Source: Mesorhizobium atlanticum
Lineage (GTDB): Bacteria; Pseudomonadota; Alphaproteobacteria; Rhizobiales; Rhizobiaceae
Assembly: GCF_003289965.1 (NCBI RefSeq)
Contig: NZ_QMBQ01000009.1
Location: forward strand, 1-64,000
Length of the DNA: 64,000 nt
Direction of reading: 5' to 3'
This document shows positions 43,393 to 52,643 of the stretch, piece after piece. Within the stretch, counting starts at the first letter, position 1; each line of letters starts with the position of its first letter. The notes under the pieces were generated by a model. It ran no database searches, was not told the DNA's origin, and saw only the letters and a list, made by a program, of their open reading frames with translations. Both the position numbers and the translations under genes were made by a program.

Positions 43393-44232
43393 ATGCAATA
43401 CGCATTGGTTGACAATGTTCGTCGAGAGGCCTTTCCCGGTGGCAAGGGCAACTGCCCGTCCTGTGGCTCCGGGATGGTCGCAAAATGTGGCCCTCGCGTG
43501 CTCCACCACTGGGCCCATTTCGGACGACGCAACTGCGATCCTTGGTGGGAGAACGAAACCCAATGGCACCGAGACTGGAAGAACCTGTTTCCGGAGCTAT
43601 CTCGTGAAATCTCACACGTTGCCCCAAGCGGCGAAATCCACCGTGCTGATATCAAGACGCCCACCGGCATTGTTATCGAGGTCCAGCACTCAGCCCTGAC
43701 CGATGCCGAACGCATCTCCCGCGAACACTTCTATGGCAACCTTGTTTGGGTCGTTGACGGAAGGGCTTTTCGGCAGAACTTCGATATCTATCATCTGCTT
43801 CCAGATCCCGCCTCAGACGTAGCCCAGGACGTGGTGTGGTCTAAGGCCGAGCGCCACATGAACGGCGCGAACGCCGGCATGTTCTTTCGGTGGAGCGAAT
43901 ATCTGGCAGAGCGGCCAGGCGCGACGAAGGCCGAAGTCAAATCCGGTCGGATTCATTCCATACGGGAGATTGAGGACGAAGTGCATCGCACATATTGCGG
44001 CCACCATCAATTTGACTGGGTGAGGCCCCGACGAACGTGGCTTGATGCCGCCTGCCCTGTCTATATCGACTTCGGGGAAGACTACCTGGTCAAGCTGGAG
44101 ACCTATGACGAGTCTGGCTTGCCCTGTGTCCGACGTGTTGCAAAGCGGAAGTTTGTGCATGACGTCATGGTGGAAACCAGCGCCGACGCTATTGCGAGGC
44201 GTTTTTATCCGCTGCCGCTTAGCTCTATTTGA
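43393..44232 (+). CDS. CoiA-like competence/nuclease-domain protein
   Basis: This 279-residue protein resembles the CoiA family. An N-terminal zinc-ribbon-like region (GNCPSCGSGMVAKCG, then VLHHWAHFGRRNCDPWWENE) is followed by a PD-(D/E)XK-type nuclease core (WHRDWKNLFP, HRADIKTPTGIVIEVQHS, NLVWVVDGRAF). HxADI..IEVQ is the usual CoiA signature. CoiA aids recombination of incoming single-stranded DNA in transformable bacteria; on mobile elements such proteins are common and of uncertain role. It is divergent from the OLD/UvrD pair. The start was chosen at MQYALVD; upstream residues are not family-like. Confidence 0.75.
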   Translation: MQYALVDNVRREAFPGGKGNCPSCGSGMVAKCGPRVLHHWAHFGRRNCDPWWENETQWHRDWKNLFPELSREISHVAPSGEIHRADIKTPTGIVIEVQHSALTDAERISREHFYGNLVWVVDGRAFRQNFDIYHLLPDPASDVAQDVVWSKAERHMNGANAGMFFRWSEYLAERPGATKAEVKSGRIHSIREIEDEVHRTYCGHHQFDWVRPRRTWLDAACPVYIDFGEDYLVKLETYDESGLPCVRRVAKRKFVHDVMVETSADAIARRFYPLPLSSI

Positions 44233-44317
44233 TCGGGCACAGATCTAGGCCGCGATCCCGTTGCACATCGCCGAATTGAGGCCTATGAGCATATATATTG
44301 TGAGCTTGGAGCCTGAA

Positions 44318-44758
44318 ATGTCCGAAGAAGCCGGCAACAATCTGATCGAACTTACCGCAGATATCGTTTCCGCTTACGTTCAGAAGAACGCAGTTCCCGT
44401 ATCCGGACTGCCAGAATTGATCGCTAGCGTTAATTCCGCATTGTCTAATATTGGTCAGGCAGCTTCAGAAGAAGCACCTGCACCAAAGCCGGCAGTTAAC
44501 CCCAAAAGGTCGGTATTCCCGGACTACATCATCAGCCTTGAGGATGGTCAGAAATACAAGTCGCTCAAGCGCCACCTGGCAACCCGACACGGGATGACGC
44601 CCGATGAATACCGGGCGAAGTGGGGACTGGCGAAGGACTATCCTATGGTCGCCCCGAACTATTCGGCAGCCCGATCGGCGCTGGCAAAATCGCTGGGCTT
44701 AGGAAGAAAGGCTGCTCCCGCAAAGAAGCCTGTCTCAAAACGTAAGGCGAAAGCCTGA
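44318..44758 (+). CDS. MucR/Ros-family regulator lacking the first zinc ligand
   Basis: This 146-residue regulator has an N-terminal oligomerisation helix (MSEEAGNNLIELTADIVSAY), a Pro/Ala linker, and the Ros-type DNA-binding module PDYIISLEDGQKYKSLKRHL then ATRHGMTPDEYRAKWGL. In Ros/MucR the module normally starts I(V)CLEDG with Cys as the first zinc ligand; here it is ISLEDG. Mesorhizobium Ros homologues with a zinc-free version of this fold have been described, so it may still bind DNA. GCTTGGAGCCTGAA precedes the ATG. It lies beside the trb operon and may regulate conjugation, nod or exopolysaccharide genes. Confidence 0.85.
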   Translation: MSEEAGNNLIELTADIVSAYVQKNAVPVSGLPELIASVNSALSNIGQAASEEAPAPKPAVNPKRSVFPDYIISLEDGQKYKSLKRHLATRHGMTPDEYRAKWGLAKDYPMVAPNYSAARSALAKSLGLGRKAAPAKKPVSKRKAKA

Positions 44759-44872
44759 GCTGCAAAAACCCAGTGCAGCAACCGCAGCGAAGGCGGAGCG
44801 GCAGTCAGGATCAAGAGCTGTCGTGCCTCGAAAAAACGGCAGCTCATTGTATCTGACGTCTGTCGGAGCTGA

Positions 44873-45121
44873 TTACCGTCGTTGCTTCTCCGGCACGGCG
44901 CCAGGTAGGCCTTCCTTTCTGGCTTTGGAAAATGCCCGATCGCCTTCCAGGTATCCGACCAGCATAAAGGGAATTAGTTCAGCCACGGTTTCGGACTCAC
45001 CGTAGGTCTGACGGTAAAGCGCCGCATAGTCGTTTAAGGCCTGGCTCAGATCGGCGCTGACGGTGATGGTGATCTTGGAGGGTGTGCGGTCCGGAAGCTT
45101 TCCAAGTTTCAGGGTCGCCAT
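44873..45121 (-). CDS. DUF2274 protein at the end of the trb operon
   Basis: This 82-residue cytoplasmic protein reads KLGKLPDRTPSKITITVSAD then LSQALNDYAALYRQTYGESE, the DUF2274 pattern regularly found after trbI in alphaproteobacterial conjugation clusters. The TVSADLSQALNDYAALY part looks like a ribbon-helix-helix. It is 12 bp downstream of trbI and clearly in the same leftward operon. A regulatory or accessory role is likely but unproven. Confidence 0.8.
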   Translation of the reverse strand: MATLKLGKLPDRTPSKITITVSADLSQALNDYAALYRQTYGESETVAELIPFMLVGYLEGDRAFSKARKEGLPGAVPEKQRR

Positions 45122-45133
45122 GATTGCTCCTAT

Positions 45134-46351
45134 TCAGCTTCCGTAGGGCCGCAGCACAAGATCCTTGTGCACGACGACGCGCAGCGGCCAACCGGGACGG
45201 ACGGTTATTGTGGGTTGAATATTGAGGTTCCTTTCGGTGATTCGCTGGCCGGCTCGACTGACATTCTGCTGGGCGGATTCGCGGATTGCCTTGACGAGAT
45301 CGCTCTCGTTGTCTCCGAGACTCAGCTCTGTGCCGACGCCCAGCAATGTGGCTACCGCCACCCCCTTGATCAGCTGCCATGTGTGGAAATCCACCTCGTC
45401 CTCAAGCCCCGCATAGCCAGCAGTGTCCGTCGCGGGCAGATTATCGATTTCGATTGATGAGCCGTTCGGCATCACGATGCGTTGCCAGACGAGCAGTGCG
45501 CGCTTTTGTCCGAAGGCGACGACGCTGTCATATGTGCCGATCAGGCGGGAGCCCTGCGGAATAAGCAGTATGCTGCCGGTAATGGTATCGCTCACATTCT
45601 CGGTAACCTGGGCGACGACGAGACCAGGCAAGTCGGAATTGATACCGGTGATCAGGCTTGCGGCGATCACGCTGCCGGCCATCAGTTGGTACGGCGAAGC
45701 CGGCGTCTGCAGCGCATGCGGATTGTAGATCCCAGATACATTCCGCTGACTGGTAAAATCGAGCTTGCGCTGTTGATTGTTCTGATCGCCCTCGGCCGGG
45801 GCCACAGAAGCCGAATCGCGTGGTGCATCGGACTGCGCAGGGGTCACCTCAAAGGGCGAGCGCATTCCCTGCCCATTGGCGTTGGCATCCGTTTGTTGAT
45901 GCCGGTCTTCGATCCGGAAGAGGACTTGTGATTCGCGCGCCTCGATCGCCTGCTGGGCAAGCCTCTGCTCTTCGGCCGACACTTCCTGGCCCGGCGCGAT
46001 ACCAAGCTGACGCTGGTGCTCAAGGATAGGACGACCGAGATCGCCTGGCAGCGGCGGTCCAAGCACCGGCGCCTTCGGCTTAATCCCAGAATAGTCCTTG
46101 GGTAGCGTCTCGAGTCCCTCGGCCCTTGGCTTACGGTCAGTGTTGTAAAGCTCTTCCGCCTGCTGCTTCAGACGCAGTGCCGGCCCTTGCAGCGCCATCA
46201 TGGTGACACCCAAGATGGTGCCTGAGCCCACAGCTGCAATGGCGACTATTATGCCGCGCCTGAAGCGCACGGCACGGCGAGGTGAGCCCCGCAGCTGCAG
46301 TTGCTCGGGATCGAGTTTCGGCGGAGCGCTGGGGCGGGAAGTCTCGGTCAT
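45134..46351 (-). CDS. trbI: Conjugal transfer protein TrbI (VirB10-like)
   Basis: This 405-residue inner/outer-membrane-spanning core protein of the mating-pair type IV secretion system has a short cytoplasmic N-terminus, one membrane segment (about 36-57, GIIVAIAAVGSGTILGVTMM) and a long Pro/Gln-rich periplasmic spacer. The C-terminal VirB10 domain contains AGSVIAASLITGINSDLPG, ILLIPQGSRLIGTYDS, RIVMPNGSSIEIDNLPATD and the end-signature PGWPLRVVVHKDLVL. AGGGGAGAATTC precedes the chosen ATG. It is 11 bp after trbG. Confidence 0.95.
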   Translation of the reverse strand: MTETSRPSAPPKLDPEQLQLRGSPRRAVRFRRGIIVAIAAVGSGTILGVTMMALQGPALRLKQQAEELYNTDRKPRAEGLETLPKDYSGIKPKAPVLGPPLPGDLGRPILEHQRQLGIAPGQEVSAEEQRLAQQAIEARESQVLFRIEDRHQQTDANANGQGMRSPFEVTPAQSDAPRDSASVAPAEGDQNNQQRKLDFTSQRNVSGIYNPHALQTPASPYQLMAGSVIAASLITGINSDLPGLVVAQVTENVSDTITGSILLIPQGSRLIGTYDSVVAFGQKRALLVWQRIVMPNGSSIEIDNLPATDTAGYAGLEDEVDFHTWQLIKGVAVATLLGVGTELSLGDNESDLVKAIRESAQQNVSRAGQRITERNLNIQPTITVRPGWPLRVVVHKDLVLRPYGS

Positions 46352-46362
46352 GAATTCTCCCC

Positions 46363-47391
46363 TCACCTGCCGATCCGCGAAAACAGCGAGATTCGCCGCG
46401 GCGGCTGCCGGCCATCGGTTCTGGTGATGCGCACCACCTGTTGCTGCTTGGTGCCAAGGCGAAGTTCGGCCGCGGCAAAGAGGCGGTCTACGATGTAATA
46501 GTTGCCGCGCATGCGGTAATTGACGAGTTGACTGTCGCCGTCCGCACCGACGACAAAGAGCGGCGGCGCTTCGCCTTGATCGATGCGACGTGGGAATTCG
46601 ATATAGACCTTGCTGCCATCGTCGAAGGCGCGCGTCGGCCGCCAGGGCGGCGTGTCGCCGGTGATCGAATAGCGAAAGCGGATGTTTTCCAGCGCCACGT
46701 TCGATGCCACCGGCATCGCCGCCTCGGCCTGAGCATTGCGGCGCCGCAGCGCAATGATCTGGTCCTCGCTGTAGGTCCAGGAGATCGCTGCCATGGCGGT
46801 TTTCTCGGTGCTTTGAAGCTGCAAGTGATAGGATCGCCTGTCCGTCGTGATGACCAGATTGGTGGCAAGCCCTGGCGCAAACGGCTTGACCAGCACATGG
46901 GTACGCTGACCATCGCCGGTGCCGCTTGTCGTGTCGCCAATCACCCAGCGCACGGTGTCGCCGGCTGACACCGAGGTCAGCTTCTCGCCTGGCTGCAGGG
47001 CAATATCGCTGACGCGTTCCGGCGCGGCGTAGAGCTGGTAGAGCGAACCGTCGGCAAAGGGGTAGACCTGAACCGCGTTGACATAGCCAAATTTCGTGGG
47101 TTGCTGCGTCGCTGCCTTGTTGGCGTCGGCGACCCGCTCCTCAGGTGAGCTCTTGTCTTCGACCGCCTTGCCGGGTGCGGGCTGCAACTGACCGGGCAGC
47201 GGCAGAGGCTTTGGCACCTCGACGACCTTCACCGGCTTCTCCGGCGCCTTCTCGATCGCAGCCGGTTTGAAGTCGGTCGCGTCATAAGAGATCTGGGGCG
47301 GCGGCGCCGACTTCGAAGCGCAGGCGGAAAGGACAGCAGCCGACGTCGACAGAATCAGCACGGCGCGGAGCGATTGGGTTCTATTTGTCAT
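46363..47391 (-). CDS. trbG: Conjugal transfer protein TrbG (VirB9-like lipoprotein)
   Basis: This 342-residue periplasmic/outer-membrane core component has a lipoprotein signal (AVLILSTSAAVLSACASK, lipobox LSAC near 23-26), a Pro-rich linker, then the VirB9/TrbG/CagX domain: YPFADGSLYQLYAAPERVSD then IALQPGEKL, VRWVIGDTTSG, LVITTDRRSYHLQL and, near the end, TDGRQPPRRISLF. The start overlaps the trbF stop by 11 bases, so it is coupled. It works with TrbI and TrbF in the channel core. Confidence 0.93.
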   Translation of the reverse strand: MTNRTQSLRAVLILSTSAAVLSACASKSAPPPQISYDATDFKPAAIEKAPEKPVKVVEVPKPLPLPGQLQPAPGKAVEDKSSPEERVADANKAATQQPTKFGYVNAVQVYPFADGSLYQLYAAPERVSDIALQPGEKLTSVSAGDTVRWVIGDTTSGTGDGQRTHVLVKPFAPGLATNLVITTDRRSYHLQLQSTEKTAMAAISWTYSEDQIIALRRRNAQAEAAMPVASNVALENIRFRYSITGDTPPWRPTRAFDDGSKVYIEFPRRIDQGEAPPLFVVGADGDSQLVNYRMRGNYYIVDRLFAAAELRLGTKQQQVVRITRTDGRQPPRRISLFSRIGR

Positions 47392-48112
47392 TGGCGGGCT
47401 CCTTCGGGGAAACAGATGTGGGCGCGGCACTGTCGAGCTCTCGCGACCAGTCGATGGCGTTGATGAAGACGCCGAGCGGGTTCTTACGCAGCTGATCGGT
47501 GTTCGTCGGCGGGCGGATCACGATGGTGAGGATCCCGGTCCAGCGCGTTGTGCTGGCGAGGCTGCCGCGCTCAAAGACCTGTTCGGTCCATTTGACCTGG
47601 AAAGAGCTGTCGGAGGCTCGGACCACGCTGGTGATTTGCACCGACACGCTGCGGGTGCCGATCTGACCGAACGGGTCTTTCGCCTTGGCATATTCGTTGA
47701 GGAAGAGCGCTGCCCGGTCGGTGGCAAAGTCATAGGCCGACAACCAGTTTTGCCGCACCAGGACCGGGTCAGTGGAGATCGAACGGACATTCTGAATGAA
47801 ACGGCCAAGATGCCAGGCGATCTGGGCATCATCGGGCTGGTAGTTTTGGATCGCCGGCGCGACGGCGCGGGTTTCGCCGAAACGGTTGACCTCGACCACG
47901 TAAGGCACGACGCGGCTTTGCATCGACTGCCATACGAGGCTGCCGGAGAGCCCGGTCGCCAAAGCCAGGCAGCCAAACGCCATCAGGCGCCAGTTCCTGG
48001 CCTGCACGCGCGCCGTTCCGATGCGCTCGTCCCAGAGCTGGCCGGCCTTCTGGTAAGGTGTTACGGGCTCAGGCGTCTTTCCGTAACGCTGAACGGGTCG
48101 CTTGAAGAGCAT
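47381..48112 (-). CDS. trbF: Conjugal transfer protein TrbF (VirB8-like)
   Basis: This 243-residue inner-membrane scaffold of the transfer channel has a cytoplasmic start (VQRYGKTPEPVTPYQKAGQL, WDERIGTARVQARNWRL), one membrane segment (about 44-64, LMAFGCLALATGLSGSLVW) and a periplasmic NTF2-like VirB8 domain (VVPYVVEVNRFGE, VRSISTDPVLVRQNW, NPLGVFINAIDWSREL). It directly follows trbL with no gap and overlaps trbG. Confidence 0.93.
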   Translation of the reverse strand: MLFKRPVQRYGKTPEPVTPYQKAGQLWDERIGTARVQARNWRLMAFGCLALATGLSGSLVWQSMQSRVVPYVVEVNRFGETRAVAPAIQNYQPDDAQIAWHLGRFIQNVRSISTDPVLVRQNWLSAYDFATDRAALFLNEYAKAKDPFGQIGTRSVSVQITSVVRASDSSFQVKWTEQVFERGSLASTTRWTGILTIVIRPPTNTDQLRKNPLGVFINAIDWSRELDSAAPTSVSPKEPANDK

Positions 48113-49435
48113 CTAGTCTTCCTTGTCGTTGAGAGAGGGATTGGCGCCGCTTCCGCCCCGATCTCCATCGCTCACGGCCTGCGTTGCGGCATGACGATGG
48201 GCACGGGCGGTCTGTTGGGAACGCAGACGCCTCGCCCAGGCCGGCGCGGCGGCGGGGGCTGCATTGGCGGGCCCTGTAGTCATGGAGCTGGTTGGCGTGC
48301 CGCCGGTCGCGGTCCAGGCAGCATCGCGACCAGCATCGGCGCTGCGCCGGAAAGGTCCTGCTGCTGATCGCAGTCCTTGCATCGCAGCGCCGCCGGCGGC
48401 GCCGGCAACGCCCTGCAGCCCAGCAGCTACCCCGGACAGGCCTGATTCGGGCGATGTTGCACGCCCCATCTGCCAGGATGTGAAAGCTGCCGACCCCATG
48501 GTCGTGCCGGCACGGACAGCAGCAACACCGCCGCCTGTCGCCATGCGCGCGCCGGCAAAGGCAGCACCTCCAGCGACGAGCGCTGAACCAGCCGCAGCCG
48601 CGGTGGTTCCGAGCGCCGCGCCTGCGCCGAGCTGCGGCGCGCCGGAGACAAGGCCTGAGGCAATCCCCGGGCCGAAGATACCGAGACCAAGCAGCGCCAG
48701 CGCGCCCAACACCTGCGACATGGCGGCGGCCAGGTCCGGCTCCTTGCCTTGCAGCGCGGAGGCAAACTCGCCGAATAGTGTTGAACCGATGCCGACGATG
48801 ACGGCAAGCACCATCACCTTGATGCCCGACGAGATTACATTGCCGAGCACGCGTTCGGCCAGGAACGCCGATCGGTTCCAGAGCGCGAAAGGCACCAGGA
48901 CGAAGCCGGCCAGCGTGGTCAGCTTGAACTCGAGGATGGTGATGAAGAGCTGGATGGACAGAATGAAGAAGGCAATGAGGACCAGGAACCAGGCCAGAAG
49001 CAGCACGAAAATGGTGAGCGCGTTTCCGAAGATTTCAGGAAAGCCAAGAAGCTGGCTCGCCTGGTCGAGCAGCGGCCAGGCGCCCTCAAATCCGGTCGCG
49101 GCAATGCGGCCCGGCCGCAGGAGATTGTCGGCGGACAGATTGCCGGCCGAAGCGTTGATGCCGAGGCCGGCAAAGGAGCGGTAGATGATGTCGGCGAGGT
49201 TCTTGAAATTGTTCAGGATGAAAGCGAAGGCGCCGACATAGAGGACCTTGCGGAGAAGCCGGCCAAGAATATTGGGCTCGCCGCCAAACGCCCAGACCAG
49301 GCCAGCCAGCGTGATGTCGATGCCGATCAGGATGGTGGTGAGGAAGGCGACGTCGCCCGAAAGCAGACCGAACCCGCTGTCGATATAGCGGGTAAAAGTT
49401 TCCATGAAGCGATCGATGACCGAAAGGTCGTTCAT
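48113..49435 (-). CDS. trbL: Conjugal transfer protein TrbL (VirB6-like)
   Basis: This 440-residue polytopic inner-membrane channel protein has about six hydrophobic segments between residues 18 and 260 (FLTTILIGIDITLAGLVWAF, ALTIFVLLLAWFLVLIAFFI, SSGIKVMVLAVIVGIGSTLF and others), followed by a Gly/Ala-rich region. A long, low-complexity cytoplasmic tail with Arg and Asp/Glu ends it. It lies 35 bases after trbJ. No trbK-like small lipoprotein fits between them. Confidence 0.92.
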   Translation of the reverse strand: MNDLSVIDRFMETFTRYIDSGFGLLSGDVAFLTTILIGIDITLAGLVWAFGGEPNILGRLLRKVLYVGAFAFILNNFKNLADIIYRSFAGLGINASAGNLSADNLLRPGRIAATGFEGAWPLLDQASQLLGFPEIFGNALTIFVLLLAWFLVLIAFFILSIQLFITILEFKLTTLAGFVLVPFALWNRSAFLAERVLGNVISSGIKVMVLAVIVGIGSTLFGEFASALQGKEPDLAAAMSQVLGALALLGLGIFGPGIASGLVSGAPQLGAGAALGTTAAAAGSALVAGGAAFAGARMATGGGVAAVRAGTTMGSAAFTSWQMGRATSPESGLSGVAAGLQGVAGAAGGAAMQGLRSAAGPFRRSADAGRDAAWTATGGTPTSSMTTGPANAAPAAAPAWARRLRSQQTARAHRHAATQAVSDGDRGGSGANPSLNDKED

Positions 49436-49470
49436 GTCGCCATCTTCCTCGTCTTCTTGAAGAGTTGCGA

Positions 49471-50196
49471 TCAGTTGCCGGGATAGGCCGTGCCAGAGCC
49501 CAGGAAGCGCTTCGTCGTCTCGCGAGCGGCTTCCTCGGACTGCGCCTTGCGCGCCGCATCCTCGGCTTCAGCCCGGAACTGCGTCGCAAGGAGCGTCTGG
49601 ATCTGCATCTGCTGCTTGGTCGAAAGCGCGATCAGCTGATTGGTGGCCTGGCTTGCCTCAAGCGCGCCGGCAGCACCTTGGCTGCGATTGACGAGATCGG
49701 TAAGCAAGTCGCCGTCGCTGCGAACGTTCTCGACGATCTGCGACTGAACACCCATAGTCTGGCGGAAGGCCTGCATGGCGCTTTGCCATCGGTCGCGCGC
49801 GGCGCTCGCCACATCGCTGACCTTGATCGTAGCGTCGTAGCTTTCCGGATATTGCTGGCGCCACTGGCCCTGGAGCTTGTCGAGGTCAAAGCTCAGGCCA
49901 CTCGCCTGATCCATCAAACCGTCGATCCGCTGGAGCGAACCGGTGAGCTGACCCACGGAGGAAAAGTCCAGGTGCTGAAGGTTGCGCGCCATGTTCTGCA
50001 GCATGATTGCCTGGTTCTGAAGCGACTGGATCTGGTTGTTGATCTGCTCCAATGCGCGTGCCGCCGACAGCACGTTTTGCGTATAGTTCGATGGATCGAA
50101 AACGATGAGGGCATAGGCCGGCTGGATGTAGTCGGCCATCGGCTTGGCGATCAGGGAAACGGTGACCAGGCTGGTGAAAAGGCGGCGTCCCATCAT
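49471..50196 (-). CDS. trbJ: Conjugal transfer protein TrbJ (VirB5-like)
   Basis: This 241-residue exported helical protein has a signal peptide (RRLFTSLVTVSLIAKPMADY region), then ALIVFDPSNYTQNVLSAARA and LEQINNQIQSLQNQAIMLQN, the TrbJ hallmark, and long coiled-coil-rich helices. It is thought to be a minor pilus or adhesion component. AAGGAGCAATCGTC precedes the ATG, whose first bases overlap the trbE stop (ATGA). Confidence 0.92.
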   Translation of the reverse strand: MMGRRLFTSLVTVSLIAKPMADYIQPAYALIVFDPSNYTQNVLSAARALEQINNQIQSLQNQAIMLQNMARNLQHLDFSSVGQLTGSLQRIDGLMDQASGLSFDLDKLQGQWRQQYPESYDATIKVSDVASAARDRWQSAMQAFRQTMGVQSQIVENVRSDGDLLTDLVNRSQGAAGALEASQATNQLIALSTKQQMQIQTLLATQFRAEAEDAARKAQSEEAARETTKRFLGSGTAYPGN

Positions 50197-52643
50197 GACG
50201 ATTGCTCCTTGTCTGGCTGCGGGAATTGCTGGAGAAGCTCGGCGGCCCAATCCAGGCCGCGTGCTCTCAGGAAGCGGGTGGCAAAGCTGCCCTGCCCGCC
50301 TTCGGACAGGATCGTGTCGATCAGGGCCTGAGTGGCTGGATCGGAAGCGCCGCAAAGCGCAAGTGCGATGGGACCCAAGCCCAGTTCGAAGAGACGATTG
50401 CCGCGGCGGGACTGCAGATAGTAGTGGCGCTTCGGCGTGGCACGGGCGATCAGCTCGATCTGCCGCTCGTTCAGGCCGAAGCGCTCATAGGCTGCCCGCG
50501 ACTGCGGTTCGACCGCACGATCGTTGGGCAAAAAGATGCGCTGCGGGCAGCTCTCGATGATTGCGGGCGCGATCGACGAGCCAGCGATGTCCGCAAGCGA
50601 CTGAGTGGCGAAAATGACCGAGACATTTTTCTTGCGCAACACCTTCAGCCATTCGCGGATGCGGGCGGCAAAAAGCGGGTTGTCGAGATAGACCCAAGCC
50701 TCATCGAGAATGAGCAGCGTAGGCCGCCCATCGAACCGCTCCTCGAGCCGATGGAAGAGGTAGGTAAGCACCGGCAGCACAGCGCCTTGGCTGTGCATCA
50801 GTTCCTCGGTCTCGAAGCACTGAACATCCGAGATCGCCAGTCGGTCATCGTCGGCATCGAGAAGCCGCCCGAAGGGACCGTCGAGCGTGTAGGGCATCAA
50901 TGCTGATTTCAGGGCATTGGACTGAAGCAGGATACACAGGCCAGTGAGCGTGCGTTCCTGCGCAGGCGCGGTGGCGAGGCTGGTGAGCGCCGACCAGATC
51001 GCTTCCTTGGCCTCCGGTGTGACGGTGACGTTCTCATGGGCGATCAGGCCGGCGATCCATTCGGCCGCCCAGCTGCGGGTTGCCTCATCGTCAATGTCGC
51101 GCAACGGCTGGAAGGCAAGCGCACCGTCCGCGCCCAGCGCGTGGTGCTCTCCACCCATCGCATGTGTTGCCGCGCGCGCCGAATTGCCTTTGTCGAAGAC
51201 ATAGACATGAGCACCGGCGTAGCGGCGGAATTGCAAAGCGATGAGCGCCATCAGAACCGACTTGCCGGCACCGGTCGGACCGACGACCAGCATGTGGCCG
51301 ACATCGCCAATGTGAGTGGACACCCGAAACGGCGTCGAGCCGCTGGTCTCGGCGAAGAAAAGCGGAGACGATTCTGTCCTGGTGACCTTGGCCAGATGTT
51401 CGTTATCCGCCGGACCGGCCCACACCGACGACAGTGGCATGAGATGGGAAAGATTCAGTGTGTGGATGAGCGGCTGGCGCACATTGGCATAGACATGACC
51501 CGGCAGCGAACCGAGCCATGCCTCGACCGCATGGACGCTTTCACGGATGGAGGCGAAGCCGAGCCCGTTGACAATGCGCTCGACGGCGCGAATTTTCTCT
51601 GCTGCAGCCTGGTGTTCCTTGTCCCATACCGTCACCGTTGTGGTGAGATAGCCGAAGCCGACGTGATCGCCTCCCAACGCCTGCAGGGCGGCATCGGCAT
51701 CGAGCGCCTTGTTGTCGGCATCGCTATCGACGAGAGGGACTGGTTCGTTGCTGACCACCTCGCGCAGGATGGCAACGATCGACTTGCGCTTGGCAAACCA
51801 CTGCCGGCGCAACCGCGTCAGCGTCTTGGTCGCTTCCGTCTTGTCGAGCGGGATGAAGCGCGTTACCCAACGATAGGCGAAATCCTGATGGTTGAGCGCG
51901 TCCAGGATTCCGGCACGCGTTGCGTTCGGGAATCCGAGGATGGTGAGAGTGCGCAGATGCTGTTCACCCAGCATCGGTTCCAACCCGCCGGTAAGTGGCG
52001 CATCGACCAGCACGCCGTCGAGATACATCGGCGTTTCCGGCACCGCGACCGGATGCCGGCGCGTCGAGATTGTGCTGTGCAGGTAAGTCAGCGTCTCGGC
52101 ATCATCGAGCGCGCGCACCTCCGGCATGAAGCCCGAGAGAAGATCTAGAACCCGATCAGTCTGGTCTCGAAACCATGCCAGCTCTGCACGCCAATCTCTT
52201 GCCATTCCCGAACGATGGGAGTCGACGAGCGCGCTTTCTGCCCGAGCCTGGCTGTCTGGCGCCGGCATGAAGACCGACGTCAGATGGTAGCGACTCTCAA
52301 AGTGCGCGACCTTGCCTTCGAAGGCGGCGCGTCGTTCCTCGTCGACTAGCCAAGACGCCGCGTCGGGAAAGCGCGAGGTCGGATAGCCCAATGCCTCGAC
52401 CCGCTCGGCCTCGAAGAACAATGCCCAGCCGGAGCCCAGCCTCCTCAGCGCATTGTTTGCCCGTGCGCAAATGCCGACAAGTTCGGCTTCAGTCGCGCTT
52501 TCGAGATCGGGGCCACGAAACCGCAACGTCCGCTGGAAGCTGCCGTCCTTGTTGAGCACGATGCCGGGCGCGACTAGCGCGGCCCAGGGCAGATGATCGG
52601 CAAGCCGATCGGCTTTGCCGCGGTATTCGGAAAGCTTCAGCAT
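50193..52643 (-). CDS. trbE: Conjugal transfer ATPase TrbE (VirB4-like)
   Basis: This 816-residue cytoplasmic, membrane-associated ATPase powers pilus assembly and substrate transfer. The N-terminal CagE/VirB4 domain contains LRFRGPDLESATEAELVGI and WALFFEAERVEALGYP. The C-terminal RecA-like domain has Walker A VVGPTGAGKSVLMALIALQF (about 465-484) and Walker B PTLLILDEAWVYLDNPLF, then VSVIFATQSLADI. The start at MLKLSEYRGKADRL was chosen because it overlaps trbD by 7 bases; the longer open frame is not family-like. Confidence 0.95.
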   Translation of the reverse strand: MLKLSEYRGKADRLADHLPWAALVAPGIVLNKDGSFQRTLRFRGPDLESATEAELVGICARANNALRRLGSGWALFFEAERVEALGYPTSRFPDAASWLVDEERRAAFEGKVAHFESRYHLTSVFMPAPDSQARAESALVDSHRSGMARDWRAELAWFRDQTDRVLDLLSGFMPEVRALDDAETLTYLHSTISTRRHPVAVPETPMYLDGVLVDAPLTGGLEPMLGEQHLRTLTILGFPNATRAGILDALNHQDFAYRWVTRFIPLDKTEATKTLTRLRRQWFAKRKSIVAILREVVSNEPVPLVDSDADNKALDADAALQALGGDHVGFGYLTTTVTVWDKEHQAAAEKIRAVERIVNGLGFASIRESVHAVEAWLGSLPGHVYANVRQPLIHTLNLSHLMPLSSVWAGPADNEHLAKVTRTESSPLFFAETSGSTPFRVSTHIGDVGHMLVVGPTGAGKSVLMALIALQFRRYAGAHVYVFDKGNSARAATHAMGGEHHALGADGALAFQPLRDIDDEATRSWAAEWIAGLIAHENVTVTPEAKEAIWSALTSLATAPAQERTLTGLCILLQSNALKSALMPYTLDGPFGRLLDADDDRLAISDVQCFETEELMHSQGAVLPVLTYLFHRLEERFDGRPTLLILDEAWVYLDNPLFAARIREWLKVLRKKNVSVIFATQSLADIAGSSIAPAIIESCPQRIFLPNDRAVEPQSRAAYERFGLNERQIELIARATPKRHYYLQSRRGNRLFELGLGPIALALCGASDPATQALIDTILSEGGQGSFATRFLRARGLDWAAELLQQFPQPDKEQSS

